Below are positions 28,553 through 38,296 of a DNA stretch of 64,000 nt, in pieces. Positions within the stretch are counted from its first letter, which is position 1; every line of letters starts with the position of its first letter. Both the position numbers and the translations under genes were made by a program. Origin of the DNA: Nostoc indistinguendum CM1-VF10 (lineage in GTDB: Bacteria > Cyanobacteriota > Cyanobacteriia > Cyanobacteriales > Nostocaceae); the NCBI GenBank assembly GCA_019359215.1, contig JAHHHS010000023.1, positions 1 to 64,000 on the forward strand, written 5' to 3'. The notes beneath the pieces are model-generated. The model had not been told where the DNA came from. It worked only from the letters and a program-made list of their open reading frames with translations, and did no database searches.

Positions 28553-29356
28553 ATGAAAAGTATTTTAATTAAGTCCGCGATCGCTTCTAGTGTTGTTTTA
28601 TCTTTAGCTACTGTTACCCGCCCTGTAATGGCTGCATCTTTTACGGTATCAATAGAAAACCCAGGCGTACAAAATGCACAATTATCAAATCTTGTTAATG
28701 CTCATGTACAAAATTTTGATGCACAAACACAAGGCTATAGTGCAACAGGCTTTCAATGGAATGAGGGAACAACAAATATTGGTAGCTATAAGAATACTCT
28801 GATCATGAATCCAGACCAATATGGTGCTGCTGGTGGAACAGGTAAGTATTTTGATGTAGACACAAATAGATCGGGTAATGGTCAAAAGGTTTCCACACTC
28901 AATTTGACATCTCCACAAAGCTACTTTGGACTTTGGTGGTCTGCGGGAGATAGTAGCAACGTACTCACATTTCTTTCACAAGGTAAGGTTGTAGAAACTA
29001 TGACCACTGCTGAGGTGGTTAGTTATATCGCAAAACAACCAAATAAAGCCAGCTACTACGGTAATCCTAATTCGGCATTCAAAGGTCAGAACTCTTCAGA
29101 ACCTTATGCGTTCATCAACTTTTACAGTGTTGGCGGAACTTTTGATCAGGTTCAATTCACCAATATTGGCGGAACTGGTTTTGAATCAGATAATCACACG
29201 ATCGCCACTGGCTACAAGAGTATCACTGGTAATATCGTTACAGTCGCAGTTCCTGAGTCTTTTTCTGTATTAGGAGTTTTTGTGATTGGTTTTGTGGGTG
29301 CTACTTCAGTTCTAACTCGTCGAGTCAAGAAAAAGTCAGTTTTGCAATTGTCATAA
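28553..29356 (+). CDS. PEP-CTERM exosortase-dependent surface protein
   Basis: 267 residues. The signal peptide (MKSILIKSAIASSVVLSLAT, cleavage near VMAAS) is followed by a beta-rich domain with LNLTSPQSYFGLWWSAGDSS and PYAFINFYSVGGTFDQVQF. The C-terminus has VPESFSVLGVFVIGFVGATS, then VLTRRVKKK, a near-canonical PEP-CTERM signal (motif, transmembrane helix, basic cluster) recognised by exosortase. The overall pattern matches cyanobacterial exosortase-dependent surface proteins typified in N. punctiforme. The probable role is in the cell surface or sheath; the biochemical function is unknown. It is preceded by another protein with a PEP-CTERM-like tail. Confidence 0.83.
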   Translation: MKSILIKSAIASSVVLSLATVTRPVMAASFTVSIENPGVQNAQLSNLVNAHVQNFDAQTQGYSATGFQWNEGTTNIGSYKNTLIMNPDQYGAAGGTGKYFDVDTNRSGNGQKVSTLNLTSPQSYFGLWWSAGDSSNVLTFLSQGKVVETMTTAEVVSYIAKQPNKASYYGNPNSAFKGQNSSEPYAFINFYSVGGTFDQVQFTNIGGTGFESDNHTIATGYKSITGNIVTVAVPESFSVLGVFVIGFVGATSVLTRRVKKKSVLQLS

Positions 29357-29754
29357 GTGTCGCGGCTTGCAAGCAGAACAATTTCTCGCTCACATTAAGA
29401 GTTTTCTAAACTTCTGATGTCACCTCAGTAAGATTTGCCTGATTTTCTCTATATCTTACTCCCAGACTGCACTCGTGTAGTGTGCCGTAAGTAGGATTTC
29501 AAAAATTCTAATGATAAGTCAACATTAAATACAAGTTAGGGCGAGTTTTTAGATAAACTCGCCCTAATTGTTTTGCCATTTATTTTATGAGCAGCCACTC
29601 TACAACACTTAGACAATGCCCGGATTGCTTCAGCTTGGAGATATCGATATTAGTCAGCCTACAGGCTTAACTTGGGATAGAGCTGATATTCAAGCCCACA
29701 TCTTAAGAATCGATATGATAGAAAAGTAGATAAAACTTAAAAAATATTTATCGA
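29357..29754. other. Intergenic region with terminator and small ORF
   Basis: Contains the terminator hairpin at 29536-29567 and a 37-codon frame at 29617-29730 beginning MPGLLQLGDIDISQPTGLTW. I do not recognise that frame and it lacks a clear ribosome binding site. Confidence 0.4.
29536..29567 (+). terminator. Strong stem-loop terminator
   Basis: TTAGGGCGAGTTT and AAACTCGCCCTAA form a perfect 13-bp stem with a 6-nt loop, followed by ttgttttg. It lies about 180 bp after the PEP-CTERM gene and is well placed to end its transcript. Confidence 0.75.
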
Positions 29755-31170
29755 ATGGTGCTTCAATCATCTGGCTTGTCCAAGGTCAAAGACTCGTTAA
29801 CACAAAAAATCTTCTTGGGTAACGAACCCAATGCTGAGTTAATTGCAATTCTCACCGTTTATTTTGTCCAAGGAATTTTAGGGTTATCGCGTTTAGCCGT
29901 TAGCTTTTTCCTCAAAGATGAACTGCTGCTGAGTCCAGTCGAGGTGTCGGCGCTATTGGGAATCGTCTTCTTACCTTGGATGATCAAGCCAGTGTTTGGT
30001 TTTATCTCTGATGGCTTGCCTATATTTGGCTATCGGCGGCGTCCTTACTTGATTTTATCTGGGATATTAGGAACTGCTTCCTGGGTGAGTCTGGCCACAA
30101 TAGTTCATAGTAGCTGGGCAGCTACGTTAGCGATCGCTCTTGGTTCTCTCTCTGTCGCCATGAGTGATGTGATAGTTGACTCGTTGGTTGTAGAACGAGT
30201 TAGAGGCGAATCGCAAGCGAAAGCCGGTTCATTACAATCTTTGTGCTGGGGTGCTTCTGCGATCGGAGGTTTAATAACAGCATACTTTAGCGGTCTGCTG
30301 CTCCAATACTTTACTACCCGTACTGTCTTTGGAATTACCGCCTTATTCCCTCTCATCGTCTCAGGGGTAGCTTGGTTAATTGCTGAGTCCCCTGTTAGCA
30401 AAAATACTCAAGATACTAACCACACCAACTCTTTATCAATCAAACATCAACTGGGGCAGCTACGCCAAGCCATTACCCAAAAAAGAATTTGGCTACCAAC
30501 AGCGTTTATCTTCATCTGGCAAGCTACCCCAAATGCTGAATCAGCCTTTTTCTACTTCTCTACCAACGAACTTCACTTTGAACCAGAATTTTTAGGGCGG
30601 GTAAACTTAGTTACAAGTTTCGCTTCTTTAGCAGGTGTTTGGATTTTTCAGCGTTTCCTCAAAAGCATCCCTTTTCGCGTAATTTTTGCTTGGAGTACCG
30701 TCCTTTCGTCACTTTTAGGGATGACAATGCTGTTGTTAGTGACTCACACAAACAGACTCTTAGGTATAGATGACCACTGGTTTAGTTTGGGTGATAGCCT
30801 AATTCTCTCGGTGATGGGAAAAATTGCCTTTATGCAAGTAATGGTTTTAGCAGCAAGGCTTTGTCCCTCTGGAGTGGAAGCAACGTTATTTGCCTTGTTG
30901 ATGTCGATATTTAATTCAGCAGGAACGGTTTCTCAAGCATTGGGGGCATTAATTACCTATTGGTTGGGGATCACTGCAACTAACTTTGAGTCACTTTGGC
31001 TATTGGTGCTAATTACTAATCTCAGCACACTGCTACCCCTACCATTTATCAACTGGCTACCTGCTGCTGAAGAACAAGTTGAGACATCAAAGGATAAAGA
31101 ACAAACGTTTTCGCCTGATTTCATGTCTGAGTTAGTGCTGAGAGAATCAGAGTCGAAAGTAGTTGATTAA
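29755..31170 (+). CDS. Folate/biopterin transporter family (MFS-like) protein
   Basis: 471 residues with about 12 hydrophobic segments. The N-terminal signature NAELIAILTVYFVQGILGLS, then FFLKDELLLSPVEVSALLGI, PWMIKPVFGFISDGLPIFGY with RRRPYL and SDVIVDSLVVERVRGESQAK, is that of the folate-biopterin transporter family shared by cyanobacteria, plastids and Leishmania. A Synechocystis and a plastid member transport folates. The predicted role is inner-membrane folate or pteridine movement. It is followed by the carotenoid oxygenase gene 200 bp downstream on the same strand, with no functional link known. Confidence 0.88.
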   Translation: MVLQSSGLSKVKDSLTQKIFLGNEPNAELIAILTVYFVQGILGLSRLAVSFFLKDELLLSPVEVSALLGIVFLPWMIKPVFGFISDGLPIFGYRRRPYLILSGILGTASWVSLATIVHSSWAATLAIALGSLSVAMSDVIVDSLVVERVRGESQAKAGSLQSLCWGASAIGGLITAYFSGLLLQYFTTRTVFGITALFPLIVSGVAWLIAESPVSKNTQDTNHTNSLSIKHQLGQLRQAITQKRIWLPTAFIFIWQATPNAESAFFYFSTNELHFEPEFLGRVNLVTSFASLAGVWIFQRFLKSIPFRVIFAWSTVLSSLLGMTMLLLVTHTNRLLGIDDHWFSLGDSLILSVMGKIAFMQVMVLAARLCPSGVEATLFALLMSIFNSAGTVSQALGALITYWLGITATNFESLWLLVLITNLSTLLPLPFINWLPAAEEQVETSKDKEQTFSPDFMSELVLRESESKVVD

Positions 31171-31369
31171 CAAAGAAATGATTTTGTATACAGATGCAAA
31201 GCTCCCAAGATATTGGAATCTAGCAAAAGTCGTGGTTTCTTCTGATAAACCATAAATCAACATTGTCTTATAAAGCTGTGAACGATTAAAACTTTATAAG
31301 AACTAGGCTTTTTCAAAAAATCTAATTTCTGAACATCTTTACCATAGTTGAGAAGCAGATATCAAGTAT

Positions 31370-32869
31370 ATGCAAAATTCAAAAGTTCAAGAAACCCCAG
31401 TTGCAGAAAAATCCTACACTCGTGCAGACTGGCAAGGAGGATATCAATCTCTCACCCAAGAGTTTGATTATTGGATTGATGATATAGAAGGGCAAATTCC
31501 TACAGAATTACAAGGTACGCTGTTTAGAAATGGCCCCGGTTTGCTCGATGTAAATGGGCAACTTCTTCATCACCCGTTTGATGGAGATGGGATGATTAGT
31601 AAAATTACCTTTACGAACGGTCGTGCCCATTTTCGCAATCGCTTTGTCCGTACAACTGGCTATTTAGCAGAGCAAAAGGCGGGAAAAATTCTTTATCGCG
31701 GTACTTTTGGCACTCAAAAACCCGGCGGTTGGCTAGCTAATATTTTTGACTTCAAGCTCAAAAATATCGCTAATACAAATGTTATCTATTGGGGTGGTAA
31801 ACTCTTAGCGCTGTGGGAAGGTTCTGAAGCATATCGCCTCGATCCCTACACTCTTGAAACCTTGGGGAATGAATATTTTAATGGTGCTTTGTCAGCAGGT
31901 GAAGCTTTCGCTGCACATCCCCGCGTTGAAAATAGTTTCGACCAAGATGGGGATGCACCTTGTCTGGTAAACTTCTCGATTAAGCCGGGATTATCTACCA
32001 CCATTACTATTTTTGAGCTAAACTCAGCAGGTGAAATTGTCAAGAAACACGCTCATAAGGTTCCAGGTTTCTGTTTCATTCACGATTTTATTATTACTCC
32101 CAATTACTGCATCTTCTTTCAAAATCCTGTCAGCTTTAATCCCATACCTTTCGCTTTGGGAATACGTGCGGCGGGAGAATGTATAAAATTTCAACGAAAT
32201 CAGCCAACTCAAATTATAGTTATTCCCCGCACCCCCAAAGAAGGACAAGAAGAGATAAAAGTTCTGGAAACTCAGTCTGGTTTCGTCTTCCACCACGTTA
32301 ATGCTTTTGAAGTAGGAGGCGAAGTTTTAATTGACTCCATTTGCTACGAATCTTTACCAGAAGTTGAACCCGAAAGCGATTTTCGGCAAGTTGATTTTGA
32401 GGCGCTTTCACCAGGGCAACTTTGGCGATTTTGTCTGAATCTAAAGGATGGGACAGTACGGCGGGAATTGATTGATGACCGTTGTTGTGAATTTCCCAGC
32501 ATACATCCGGCAAATGTAGCACACCCTTATCGATATCTATATATAGGTGCGGCTCATGCAGAGACTGGTAATGCTCCCTTACAAGCATTGTTGAAAATTG
32601 ATTTAGAGTCTGGAGAAAGACAATTTTGGAGTGCTGCACCCCGTGGTTTTGTAGGTGAACCAATTTTTGTCCCACGCCCAGGTTCCGAAAAGGAAGATGA
32701 TGGTTGGGTATTAGCTTTGGTTTATGATGCTGCTCATCACCGCTCAGATGTGATAATTTTGGATGCTACTGATTTCTCTAAAGGAACAATCGCGCGGCTA
32801 CATCTCAAGCATCATATCCCCTATGGTCTGCATGGAAGCTTTACTTCTGAGGTTTTTGAGAAAATTTGA
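31370..32869 (+). CDS. Carotenoid cleavage oxygenase
   Basis: 499 residues, a seven-bladed propeller enzyme of the carotenoid/apocarotenoid oxygenase family. The four iron-binding histidines are recognisable in FAAHPRV, FCFIHDFIIT, FVFHHVNAFEVGG and PYGLHGSFTSE. The N-terminal IPTELQGTLFRNGPGLLDVN and the HPFDGDGMISKI motif are typical. It cleaves carotenoids or apocarotenals with molecular oxygen, for example to retinal-type products; the exact substrate is not readable. Its stop lies 4 bp from the stop of the convergent kdpD remnant. Confidence 0.92.
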   Translation: MQNSKVQETPVAEKSYTRADWQGGYQSLTQEFDYWIDDIEGQIPTELQGTLFRNGPGLLDVNGQLLHHPFDGDGMISKITFTNGRAHFRNRFVRTTGYLAEQKAGKILYRGTFGTQKPGGWLANIFDFKLKNIANTNVIYWGGKLLALWEGSEAYRLDPYTLETLGNEYFNGALSAGEAFAAHPRVENSFDQDGDAPCLVNFSIKPGLSTTITIFELNSAGEIVKKHAHKVPGFCFIHDFIITPNYCIFFQNPVSFNPIPFALGIRAAGECIKFQRNQPTQIIVIPRTPKEGQEEIKVLETQSGFVFHHVNAFEVGGEVLIDSICYESLPEVEPESDFRQVDFEALSPGQLWRFCLNLKDGTVRRELIDDRCCEFPSIHPANVAHPYRYLYIGAAHAETGNAPLQALLKIDLESGERQFWSAAPRGFVGEPIFVPRPGSEKEDDGWVLALVYDAAHHRSDVIILDATDFSKGTIARLHLKHHIPYGLHGSFTSEVFEKI

Positions 32870-32873
32870 TCCC

Positions 32874-33218
32874 CTATTTGGATGAAACAATTTTTTCGCT
32901 GCCAATAATATGCAAATCTATATTTTTGAGCAAGCGCACCAAATTTTGGGTTAATGATTCTTTAAAGAGCCTTTGCCAGTGCGTTAGCAAAGTGCCTCCG
33001 CAGGAGGTTCGCTGACTCTCTGCAATTATAATTTGAGTAATCCTATATTTCTTGGCAACTTTAGCGATCGCATTGGCTATATTACTCTTACGGAGTTTTT
33101 TACAAGTGTGGATGTGTAAGCTTTCCTCCTTAGTGAGGAAGGGTTCTGGCTCGGCAACAAACAAAGTATAAAGTGGGGTATTTATGTAGTTAACCAGCCT
33201 CAACGCTATAACTCCCAA
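32874..33218 (-). CDS. kdpD: Truncated KdpD: universal-stress-like C-terminal part only
   Basis: A 114-codon frame with a TTG start at the end of the kdp operon, 19 bp after kdpC. LHIHTCKKLRKSNIANAIAK, then VAKKYRITQIIIAESQRT and WQRLFKESLTQNLVRLLKNI with DLHIIG, match the UspA-like end of the cyanobacterial KdpD sensory domain. Anabaena kdp operons are known to encode a short KdpD lacking the kinase; here even the nucleotide-binding N-terminal domain is missing. A dispersed repeat inserted in frame adds TSCGGTLLTH between SQR and WQRL. It is probably a decaying gene, or a stand-alone Usp-like protein. The upstream junction is an actcccc heptamer repeat. Without histidine kinase domains it cannot phosphorylate KdpE. 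Confidence 0.7.
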   Translation of the reverse strand: MGVIALRLVNYINTPLYTLFVAEPEPFLTKEESLHIHTCKKLRKSNIANAIAKVAKKYRITQIIIAESQRTSCGGTLLTHWQRLFKESLTQNLVRLLKNIDLHIIGSEKIVSSK

Positions 33219-33237
33219 CTAACTCCCCACTCCCCAT

Positions 33238-33840
33238 TTATGGATTTTCCTGACGATTAATATCCTGCAAGTCAAGATCATAATTCAATCTGAGAACGTT
33301 GACTCCCGGTTCGCCAAAAATCCATAAAAATCTGCCATCAGTATACTTATTAATTAAACGTAGGATCTCATCTTCTCTTACTCCCCGCGCACCAGCAACC
33401 CGCGTCAATTGCTGCCGTGCTGCTCTCAAGGAAATATGTGGGTCTAAACCAGAACCAGAAGTATAAATTATATCAGCGATCGGTTGAAGATTTTCGTCTC
33501 GCAATTGATTTCCCTGTTCTAGAATCCGGTTAAGTAGCTCTGGATTGCTTGCAGCTAGATTACTGGCTCCAGATATACCAGTTGGTTTGGCTCTTTTGCC
33601 TTGGCTATATCTAACAGTACTGGGACGAGGATGGAAATATCGCTCAGATGTAAAAACTTGACCAATCAAAGCCGAACCAATTGGTTCGCCTTTTAGATTC
33701 GCCATGATGCTGCCATTCGCTTGGTAGGGCAAAAAAACTTGACCCACTACAAGAATTATCAGAGGATAGATAATTGCAGTCAACAACCAAAGCATTAGAG
33801 TTATAAAAATTGCTCTGATAGTTTCTCGAATAATTGCCAT
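33238..33840 (-). CDS. kdpC: Potassium-transporting ATPase subunit KdpC
   Basis: 200 residues. One N-terminal transmembrane helix (about 12-35, FITLMLWLLTAIIYPLIILV) is followed by a periplasmic KdpC domain with GSALIGQVFTSERYFHPRPS, SGASNLAASNPELLNRI, TSGSGLDPHISLRAARQQ and VNVLRLNYDLD. KdpC assembles with KdpA and KdpB in the high-affinity ATP-driven K+ uptake pump. It is fourth in the order kdpA-B-G-C-D, 48 bp after kdpG. Confidence 0.95.
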   Translation of the reverse strand: MAIIRETIRAIFITLMLWLLTAIIYPLIILVVGQVFLPYQANGSIMANLKGEPIGSALIGQVFTSERYFHPRPSTVRYSQGKRAKPTGISGASNLAASNPELLNRILEQGNQLRDENLQPIADIIYTSGSGLDPHISLRAARQQLTRVAGARGVREDEILRLINKYTDGRFLWIFGEPGVNVLRLNYDLDLQDINRQENP

Positions 33841-33888
33841 AAAAGTTTTCCAATTACTATTAAAATTTAATTTTTAATTTTAATTCTT

Positions 33889-34083
33889 TTACCCAAGTAT
33901 AAGGACATTCAAAGATGCTGTCAGCAACAACATAAGAACTGGGGCAATTACCACATTCAAGCACAGCAAGATCAAAATGGCGAGTGGTAGATATTGTTTA
34001 CGCCATTGCGACCAAACAAAGTACATCGCCTCTTTTACATCTATCGGCAGAAACTTTTCCCAAACATCGACCTGTTTATTCAT
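33889..34083 (-). CDS. kdpG: KdpG-like small membrane protein
   Basis: 64 residues: MNKQVDVWEKFLPIDVKEAM, a short amphipathic piece, then a hydrophobic hairpin (YLPLAILILLCLNVVIAPVL, MLLLTASLNVLIL). A small gene at exactly this place, between kdpB and kdpC, is called kdpG in Anabaena operons. Its role is not established; a subunit-stabilising peptide like E. coli KdpF is one possibility. A purine-rich GGGAAGAAG sits directly before the ATG. Confidence 0.75.
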   Translation of the reverse strand: MNKQVDVWEKFLPIDVKEAMYFVWSQWRKQYLPLAILILLCLNVVIAPVLMLLLTASLNVLILG

Positions 34084-34181
34084 ATTCTTCTTCCCTCTCT
34101 CAACAGGTAAAAGTAAAAATGTTTATTATTTTACTTTGGTTAGGATGCTTTTGTTTCGTAGCGTCTGTACTTTTGTTGTTC

Positions 34182-36284
34182 TTAAGACAACCCCACAATT
34201 GTAATCACTATATCTATCAACTTAATGGCGATAAACGGCGCAATAATCCCACCTAAGCCATAAATTAAGATATTACGTTGAAGTAGCTGATTAGCTGTCA
34301 GTGGTCTAAACCGCACCCCCTTCAATGCCAAAGGAATCAAAGCGGGAATAATCAAAGCATTATAAATCAGCGCTGATAGGACAGCAGAATTAGGGCTAGT
34401 CAAATTCATAATATTCAAGCTTTGCAAATTAGCAGCCACAAAGACCACTGGGATAATCGCGAAGTATTTAGCAATATCATTAGCGATGGAAAACATTGTC
34501 AATGCTCCGCGAGTAATCAACAATTGTTTGCCAATACTAATGATATCGATCAGCTTTGTGGGATCGGAGTCTAAATCGACCATGTTGGCAGCTTCTTTTG
34601 CAGCTTGCGTTCCTGTATTCATCGCAACGCCAACGTTAGCTTGGGCTAATGCCGGGGCATCGTTAGTCCCATCTCCTGTCATCGCAACCAGTTTACCTGC
34701 TGCTTGTTCTTTTTTAATGACACTGATTTTGTCTTCTGGTGTGGCTTCGGCGATGAAGTCATCAACCCCTGCTTGTCTGGCAATGACAGAAGCTGTAATC
34801 CGGTTGTCTCCAGTTAGCATGATGGTACGTACCCCCATCCGTCGCAGTTGTTCAAAGCGATCGCGGATACCAGGTTTAACTATATCTTTGAGATAAACAA
34901 TCCCATAGATTTCGTTATCTAGGCTGACTGCCAGAGGTGTACCTCCCAGGCGAGAAACTCGTTCGTAGGCAGCATCCAATTCTGGTGTATCGCGTCCGTT
35001 GCGGAAACGGACAAATTCTTTAATAGCTTCTACTGCTCCCTTCCTAGCCTCGTACCCACCAGGCAAGTTAGTGCCACTTATCCGTGTTTTCGCGGAAAAA
35101 TCAACTGCTTCTGCCTGACTATAGTCGAAATCAAACCGTTCTACTAACCTTTCTGCCAGTCGCAGAATGGATTTACCTTCTGGTGTATTGTCAAAGACAC
35201 TAGCAGCCCAGGCAACATTAGCAATTTCCAATATTGAATGACCGTTGATGGGAATAAACTCTTCCGCTAAACGGTTGCCGATGGTAATTGTACCTGTCTT
35301 ATCGAGAAATAAAGTGTTGACCTCACCACAAGCTTCGACTGCTCGCCCTGAAGTGGCAATGACATTAAGTTGGGCAACTCGATCCATAGCAGCAATACCG
35401 ATGTTACTTAATAAGCCGCCAATGGTCGTAGGAATTAATGCTACTAATAGGGCAATTAAAATTGGCATGCTAACTGGACTGTTGACATAGTAAGCAAGTG
35501 CAGGCAAAGTAACCACAACTAACAAAAATACTAAGCTGAGAACTGCCAGCAATACTGTCAGAGCAATTTCATTGGGTGTTTTACTCCGTGCCCCTTCTAA
35601 CAAGGCAATCATCCGGTCAATGAAACCTTTACCTGGATCAGTAGTAATGCGGATAATTAGCTCATCTGAGATAATCCGCGTCCCACCAGTGACGGAACTG
35701 GAAACGTCGGAGCCTGGTTCTTTTAATACTGGTGCGGATTCCCTAGTAATTGCCGATTCATCGACTGAGGCAACACCCATGATTACCTCGCCATCGGCGG
35801 GAATGATATCGCCAGCAACAACGTAGATGTTATCGCCCTGTTTAAGGCTGGTGGATGAAACTTCACTAATTGTTCCATCGGGAGCAAGTTTTTTCGTGAT
35901 CGCCTCTGATTTCGTTAATCGCAAGGCATCAGCTTGGGCTTTACCCCGCCCTTCTGCGACTGCTTCGGCAAAATTGGCAAACCAAACTGTAAAGAATAAA
36001 ATTCCCGACAACAAGCCGTTAAAAACTTGCGGGTTCTTTTGCATGGCTGGGCCAAATAGGTTGGGATCAATCGTTAATAATAGGATGATGATTGTCCCCA
36101 CCCAAACTACAAACATCACTGGGTTTTTGATTGCATACTTAGGGTTAAGCTTGACAAAAGCATCTCTGATTGCCCTTAAGTACAGCCACTTATTACTTGT
36201 CCTGGCCTGTTTGCGTGCTTGGCGGCGATCGCCAGAACGAGGATTTGGCCGTCTAGCTTTAAAGTTAGTTGCCACTTGATTCAT
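34182..36284 (-). CDS. kdpB: Potassium-transporting P-type ATPase subunit KdpB
   Basis: The 700-residue catalytic subunit of the Kdp pump hydrolyses ATP. The phosphorylated aspartate is in LFLDKTGTITIGNR (about 325), with the hinge MLTGDNRITASVIARQAGVD and MTGDGTNDAPALAQANVGVA. Membrane helices are at about 55-75, 90-105, 245-310 and the C-terminus. The N-terminus is extended and basic (ARRPNPRSGDRRQARKQART). It is second in the operon, 311 bp after kdpA; that gap is filled with repeats. Confidence 0.97.
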   Translation of the reverse strand: MNQVATNFKARRPNPRSGDRRQARKQARTSNKWLYLRAIRDAFVKLNPKYAIKNPVMFVVWVGTIIILLLTIDPNLFGPAMQKNPQVFNGLLSGILFFTVWFANFAEAVAEGRGKAQADALRLTKSEAITKKLAPDGTISEVSSTSLKQGDNIYVVAGDIIPADGEVIMGVASVDESAITRESAPVLKEPGSDVSSSVTGGTRIISDELIIRITTDPGKGFIDRMIALLEGARSKTPNEIALTVLLAVLSLVFLLVVVTLPALAYYVNSPVSMPILIALLVALIPTTIGGLLSNIGIAAMDRVAQLNVIATSGRAVEACGEVNTLFLDKTGTITIGNRLAEEFIPINGHSILEIANVAWAASVFDNTPEGKSILRLAERLVERFDFDYSQAEAVDFSAKTRISGTNLPGGYEARKGAVEAIKEFVRFRNGRDTPELDAAYERVSRLGGTPLAVSLDNEIYGIVYLKDIVKPGIRDRFEQLRRMGVRTIMLTGDNRITASVIARQAGVDDFIAEATPEDKISVIKKEQAAGKLVAMTGDGTNDAPALAQANVGVAMNTGTQAAKEAANMVDLDSDPTKLIDIISIGKQLLITRGALTMFSIANDIAKYFAIIPVVFVAANLQSLNIMNLTSPNSAVLSALIYNALIIPALIPLALKGVRFRPLTANQLLQRNILIYGLGGIIAPFIAIKLIDIVITIVGLS

Positions 36285-36595
36285 GAATAAAGTTAGGAGT
36301 TAGGAGTTAAAAGTTAAGAGTTAAGAGTTAGGAATTAAAAGTTAAGAGTTAGGAGTTTCCAATAAAAAATAGATCCAACCTTGTAGAATGCGTTACGCGA
36401 TCGCTAATACAACGTCAGTTGCTACAGCGTCTGACTCGCTATACGCTCGTTCGCGTTGTCGCAGACAAAACTCGCTAACGCTAACACCGAGCAACTATGG
36501 CGCTGGATTCACCACAACGCACTGGTTCCCCTATGAAACCAGATAATTTATTTTTTGGTATTCTCTTAATTCCAGACTTATAACTCATAAATTTT
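36285..36595. repeat. Repeat-filled gap between kdpA and kdpB
   Basis: 36291-36358 is a run of nine to ten degenerate heptamers (AGTTAGG/AGTTAAG/AGTTAAA). About 36395-36490 is a GC-rich dispersed palindromic repeat (gcgttacgcgatcgctaat; ctcgctatacgctcgttcgc). No open frame. The two repeat types were apparently inserted between genes normally close together, which could change their relative expression. Confidence 0.8.
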
Positions 36596-38296
36596 CTAAC
36601 TGCCAGATGCTAGTTTCAAACCCTCAGCGATGGGGCCTAAAGCTAGAACGGGAAAGAAAGTCAATACTCCCAAAACCAGTGTTACTCCAGCAGTAATACT
36701 AGTAAATACTAGAGAATCAGTTCTCAGGGTACCAGGGGTTTCGGGGACTGGTTGTTTGCGAGACATACCGTCAGCTAACAGCAGGAGGGCAATTATCGGA
36801 ATGTAGCGTCCTCCGATTAAGCTAACTAAAGTACTCAAGTTCCACCACAAGGTGTTATCCCTCAACCCTTCTAAGCCGGAGCCATTATTTGCTGCTGCTG
36901 AGGCGTATTCATAAACTACTTGAGAAATACCGTGATAACCAGTGTTGCTAATTCCAGATAGAGAAATAGGATAAGCCAAGGCGATCGCACTGGGAATCAA
37001 AACTAGAATTGGGTGAATTAACAGCACCACGCTGGCGAGGACAATTTCGCGCTTTTCAATTTTGCGTCCTAAAAACTCTGGGGTCCGTCCTGCCATTAGT
37101 CCAGTTAGGAACACTGTGAGAATCAAGTAAATGAATAGGTAAGCTGTTCCAGTTCCTTGGCCGCCCCAGATAACCTGGATAAACAAGTTGAAGAGTGTCG
37201 AAAATATTCCTTGCGGCATCAAAGAATCGTGCATCCCATTCACAGCGCCAGACATAGTAGCGGTAGTCATAACTGACCAAAATGCCGTTTGTACCCAGCC
37301 AAATCGAACTTCTTTACCCTCTAAATTAGGCTGTTCTAATCCAAAAGCGTTATTAACAAGGGGATTACCTTGCAGTTCTCCCACGGCTGTTACTCCCACC
37401 AGAATTACGAAAATCACAAACACCATCCAAAAAAGTAGCCAAGCTTGTTTGATATTGTTGGCAAATATACCGTAAGTGTAAATCAAGGCTGCTGGTATAG
37501 AAATCATGGCGATCATTTCTATCAAGTTAGAAGCGCCATTGGGATTTTCAAAGGGATGAGCTGAGTTTACGCCAAAAAAACCACCGCCATTTTGTCCCAA
37601 AAGTTTGATCATTTCAAAGGATGCCACTGGGCCTCTGGCAAGATATTGCGTCCCGCCTTCTAAGGTTCTCACATCCAGAGTGCTATATAATGTTTGTGGT
37701 ACACCTGTTACAAGCAAAGCGATCGCTCCAATAATCGAAATCGGTAGCAATATTCGCGTAATTCCACGGACGAGATCGACGTAAAAGTTTCCCAACTTTC
37801 TACCCGTCAACCCCCGAATAAAGGCAATTCCCACAGATAAGCCAGTGGCGGCGGAGGTGAACATCAAAAAGCCTAAACCCGCTACCTGGCTAAAATAACT
37901 TAAGGTTGTCTCACCAGCATAATGTTGCTGGTCGGTATTCGTTACAAATGAAATGGTTGTATGCAGTAATATATCCCAGTTGGGCGCACCGAAACTGTTA
38001 GGATTCCAAGGCAAGAGTCTCTGAAAATATATCAGTAAATACACTGGAATACCCATGAGCAAGTTGCTGTATAGTACAGCCCGGATATACTGCGAACCCG
38101 TCATATCATCTTTTCTACGGACACCCGCGAGTACGAACATACTTCGCTCTATCGGGTTCATTAAAAAATCAAGTAGTGTTTTTTCTCCCAAGAAGACACG
38201 GGCTATGTATTTACCCAGTAACGGAGTGATTGCTATGACAATACACAGCGTTAAGCCAATTTGCAAAAAACCTTGTCCCATATATTTCGCGCTCAA
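36596..38296 (-). CDS. kdpA: Potassium-transporting ATPase subunit KdpA
   Basis: 566 residues with about ten membrane segments. It forms the K+ channel-like subunit of the Kdp pump. Recognisable parts include [33 protein letters not shown] (first pore loop region), [20 protein letters not shown] (second), [19 protein letters not shown] and [12 protein letters not shown]. The length is normal. It is the first gene of the operon, so the promoter should lie in 38297-38700, where I see a heptamer repeat and GC-rich hairpins but no identifiable KdpE box. No kdpE gene is in the window. Confidence 0.97.
   Translation of the reverse strand: MSAKYMGQGFLQIGLTLCIVIAITPLLGKYIARVFLGEKTLLDFLMNPIERSMFVLAGVRRKDDMTGSQYIRAVLYSNLLMGIPVYLLIYFQRLLPWNPNSFGAPNWDILLHTTISFVTNTDQQHYAGETTLSYFSQVAGLGFLMFTSAATGLSVGIAFIRGLTGRKLGNFYVDLVRGITRILLPISIIGAIALLVTGVPQTLYSTLDVRTLEGGTQYLARGPVASFEMIKLLGQNGGGFFGVNSAHPFENPNGASNLIEMIAMISIPAALIYTYGIFANNIKQAWLLFWMVFVIFVILVGVTAVGELQGNPLVNNAFGLEQPNLEGKEVRFGWVQTAFWSVMTTATMSGAVNGMHDSLMPQGIFSTLFNLFIQVIWGGQGTGTAYLFIYLILTVFLTGLMAGRTPEFLGRKIEKREIVLASVVLLIHPILVLIPSAIALAYPISLSGISNTGYHGISQVVYEYASAAANNGSGLEGLRDNTLWWNLSTLVSLIGGRYIPIIALLLLADGMSRKQPVPETPGTLRTDSLVFTSITAGVTLVLGVLTFFPVLALGPIAEGLKLASGS

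Noticed and set aside
33977..34256. Hydrophobic plus-strand frames antisense to kdpB-kdpG, reminiscent of a KdpF-like peptide
   Set aside because: Antisense to certain genes; hydrophobicity arises from complementing membrane-protein codons.
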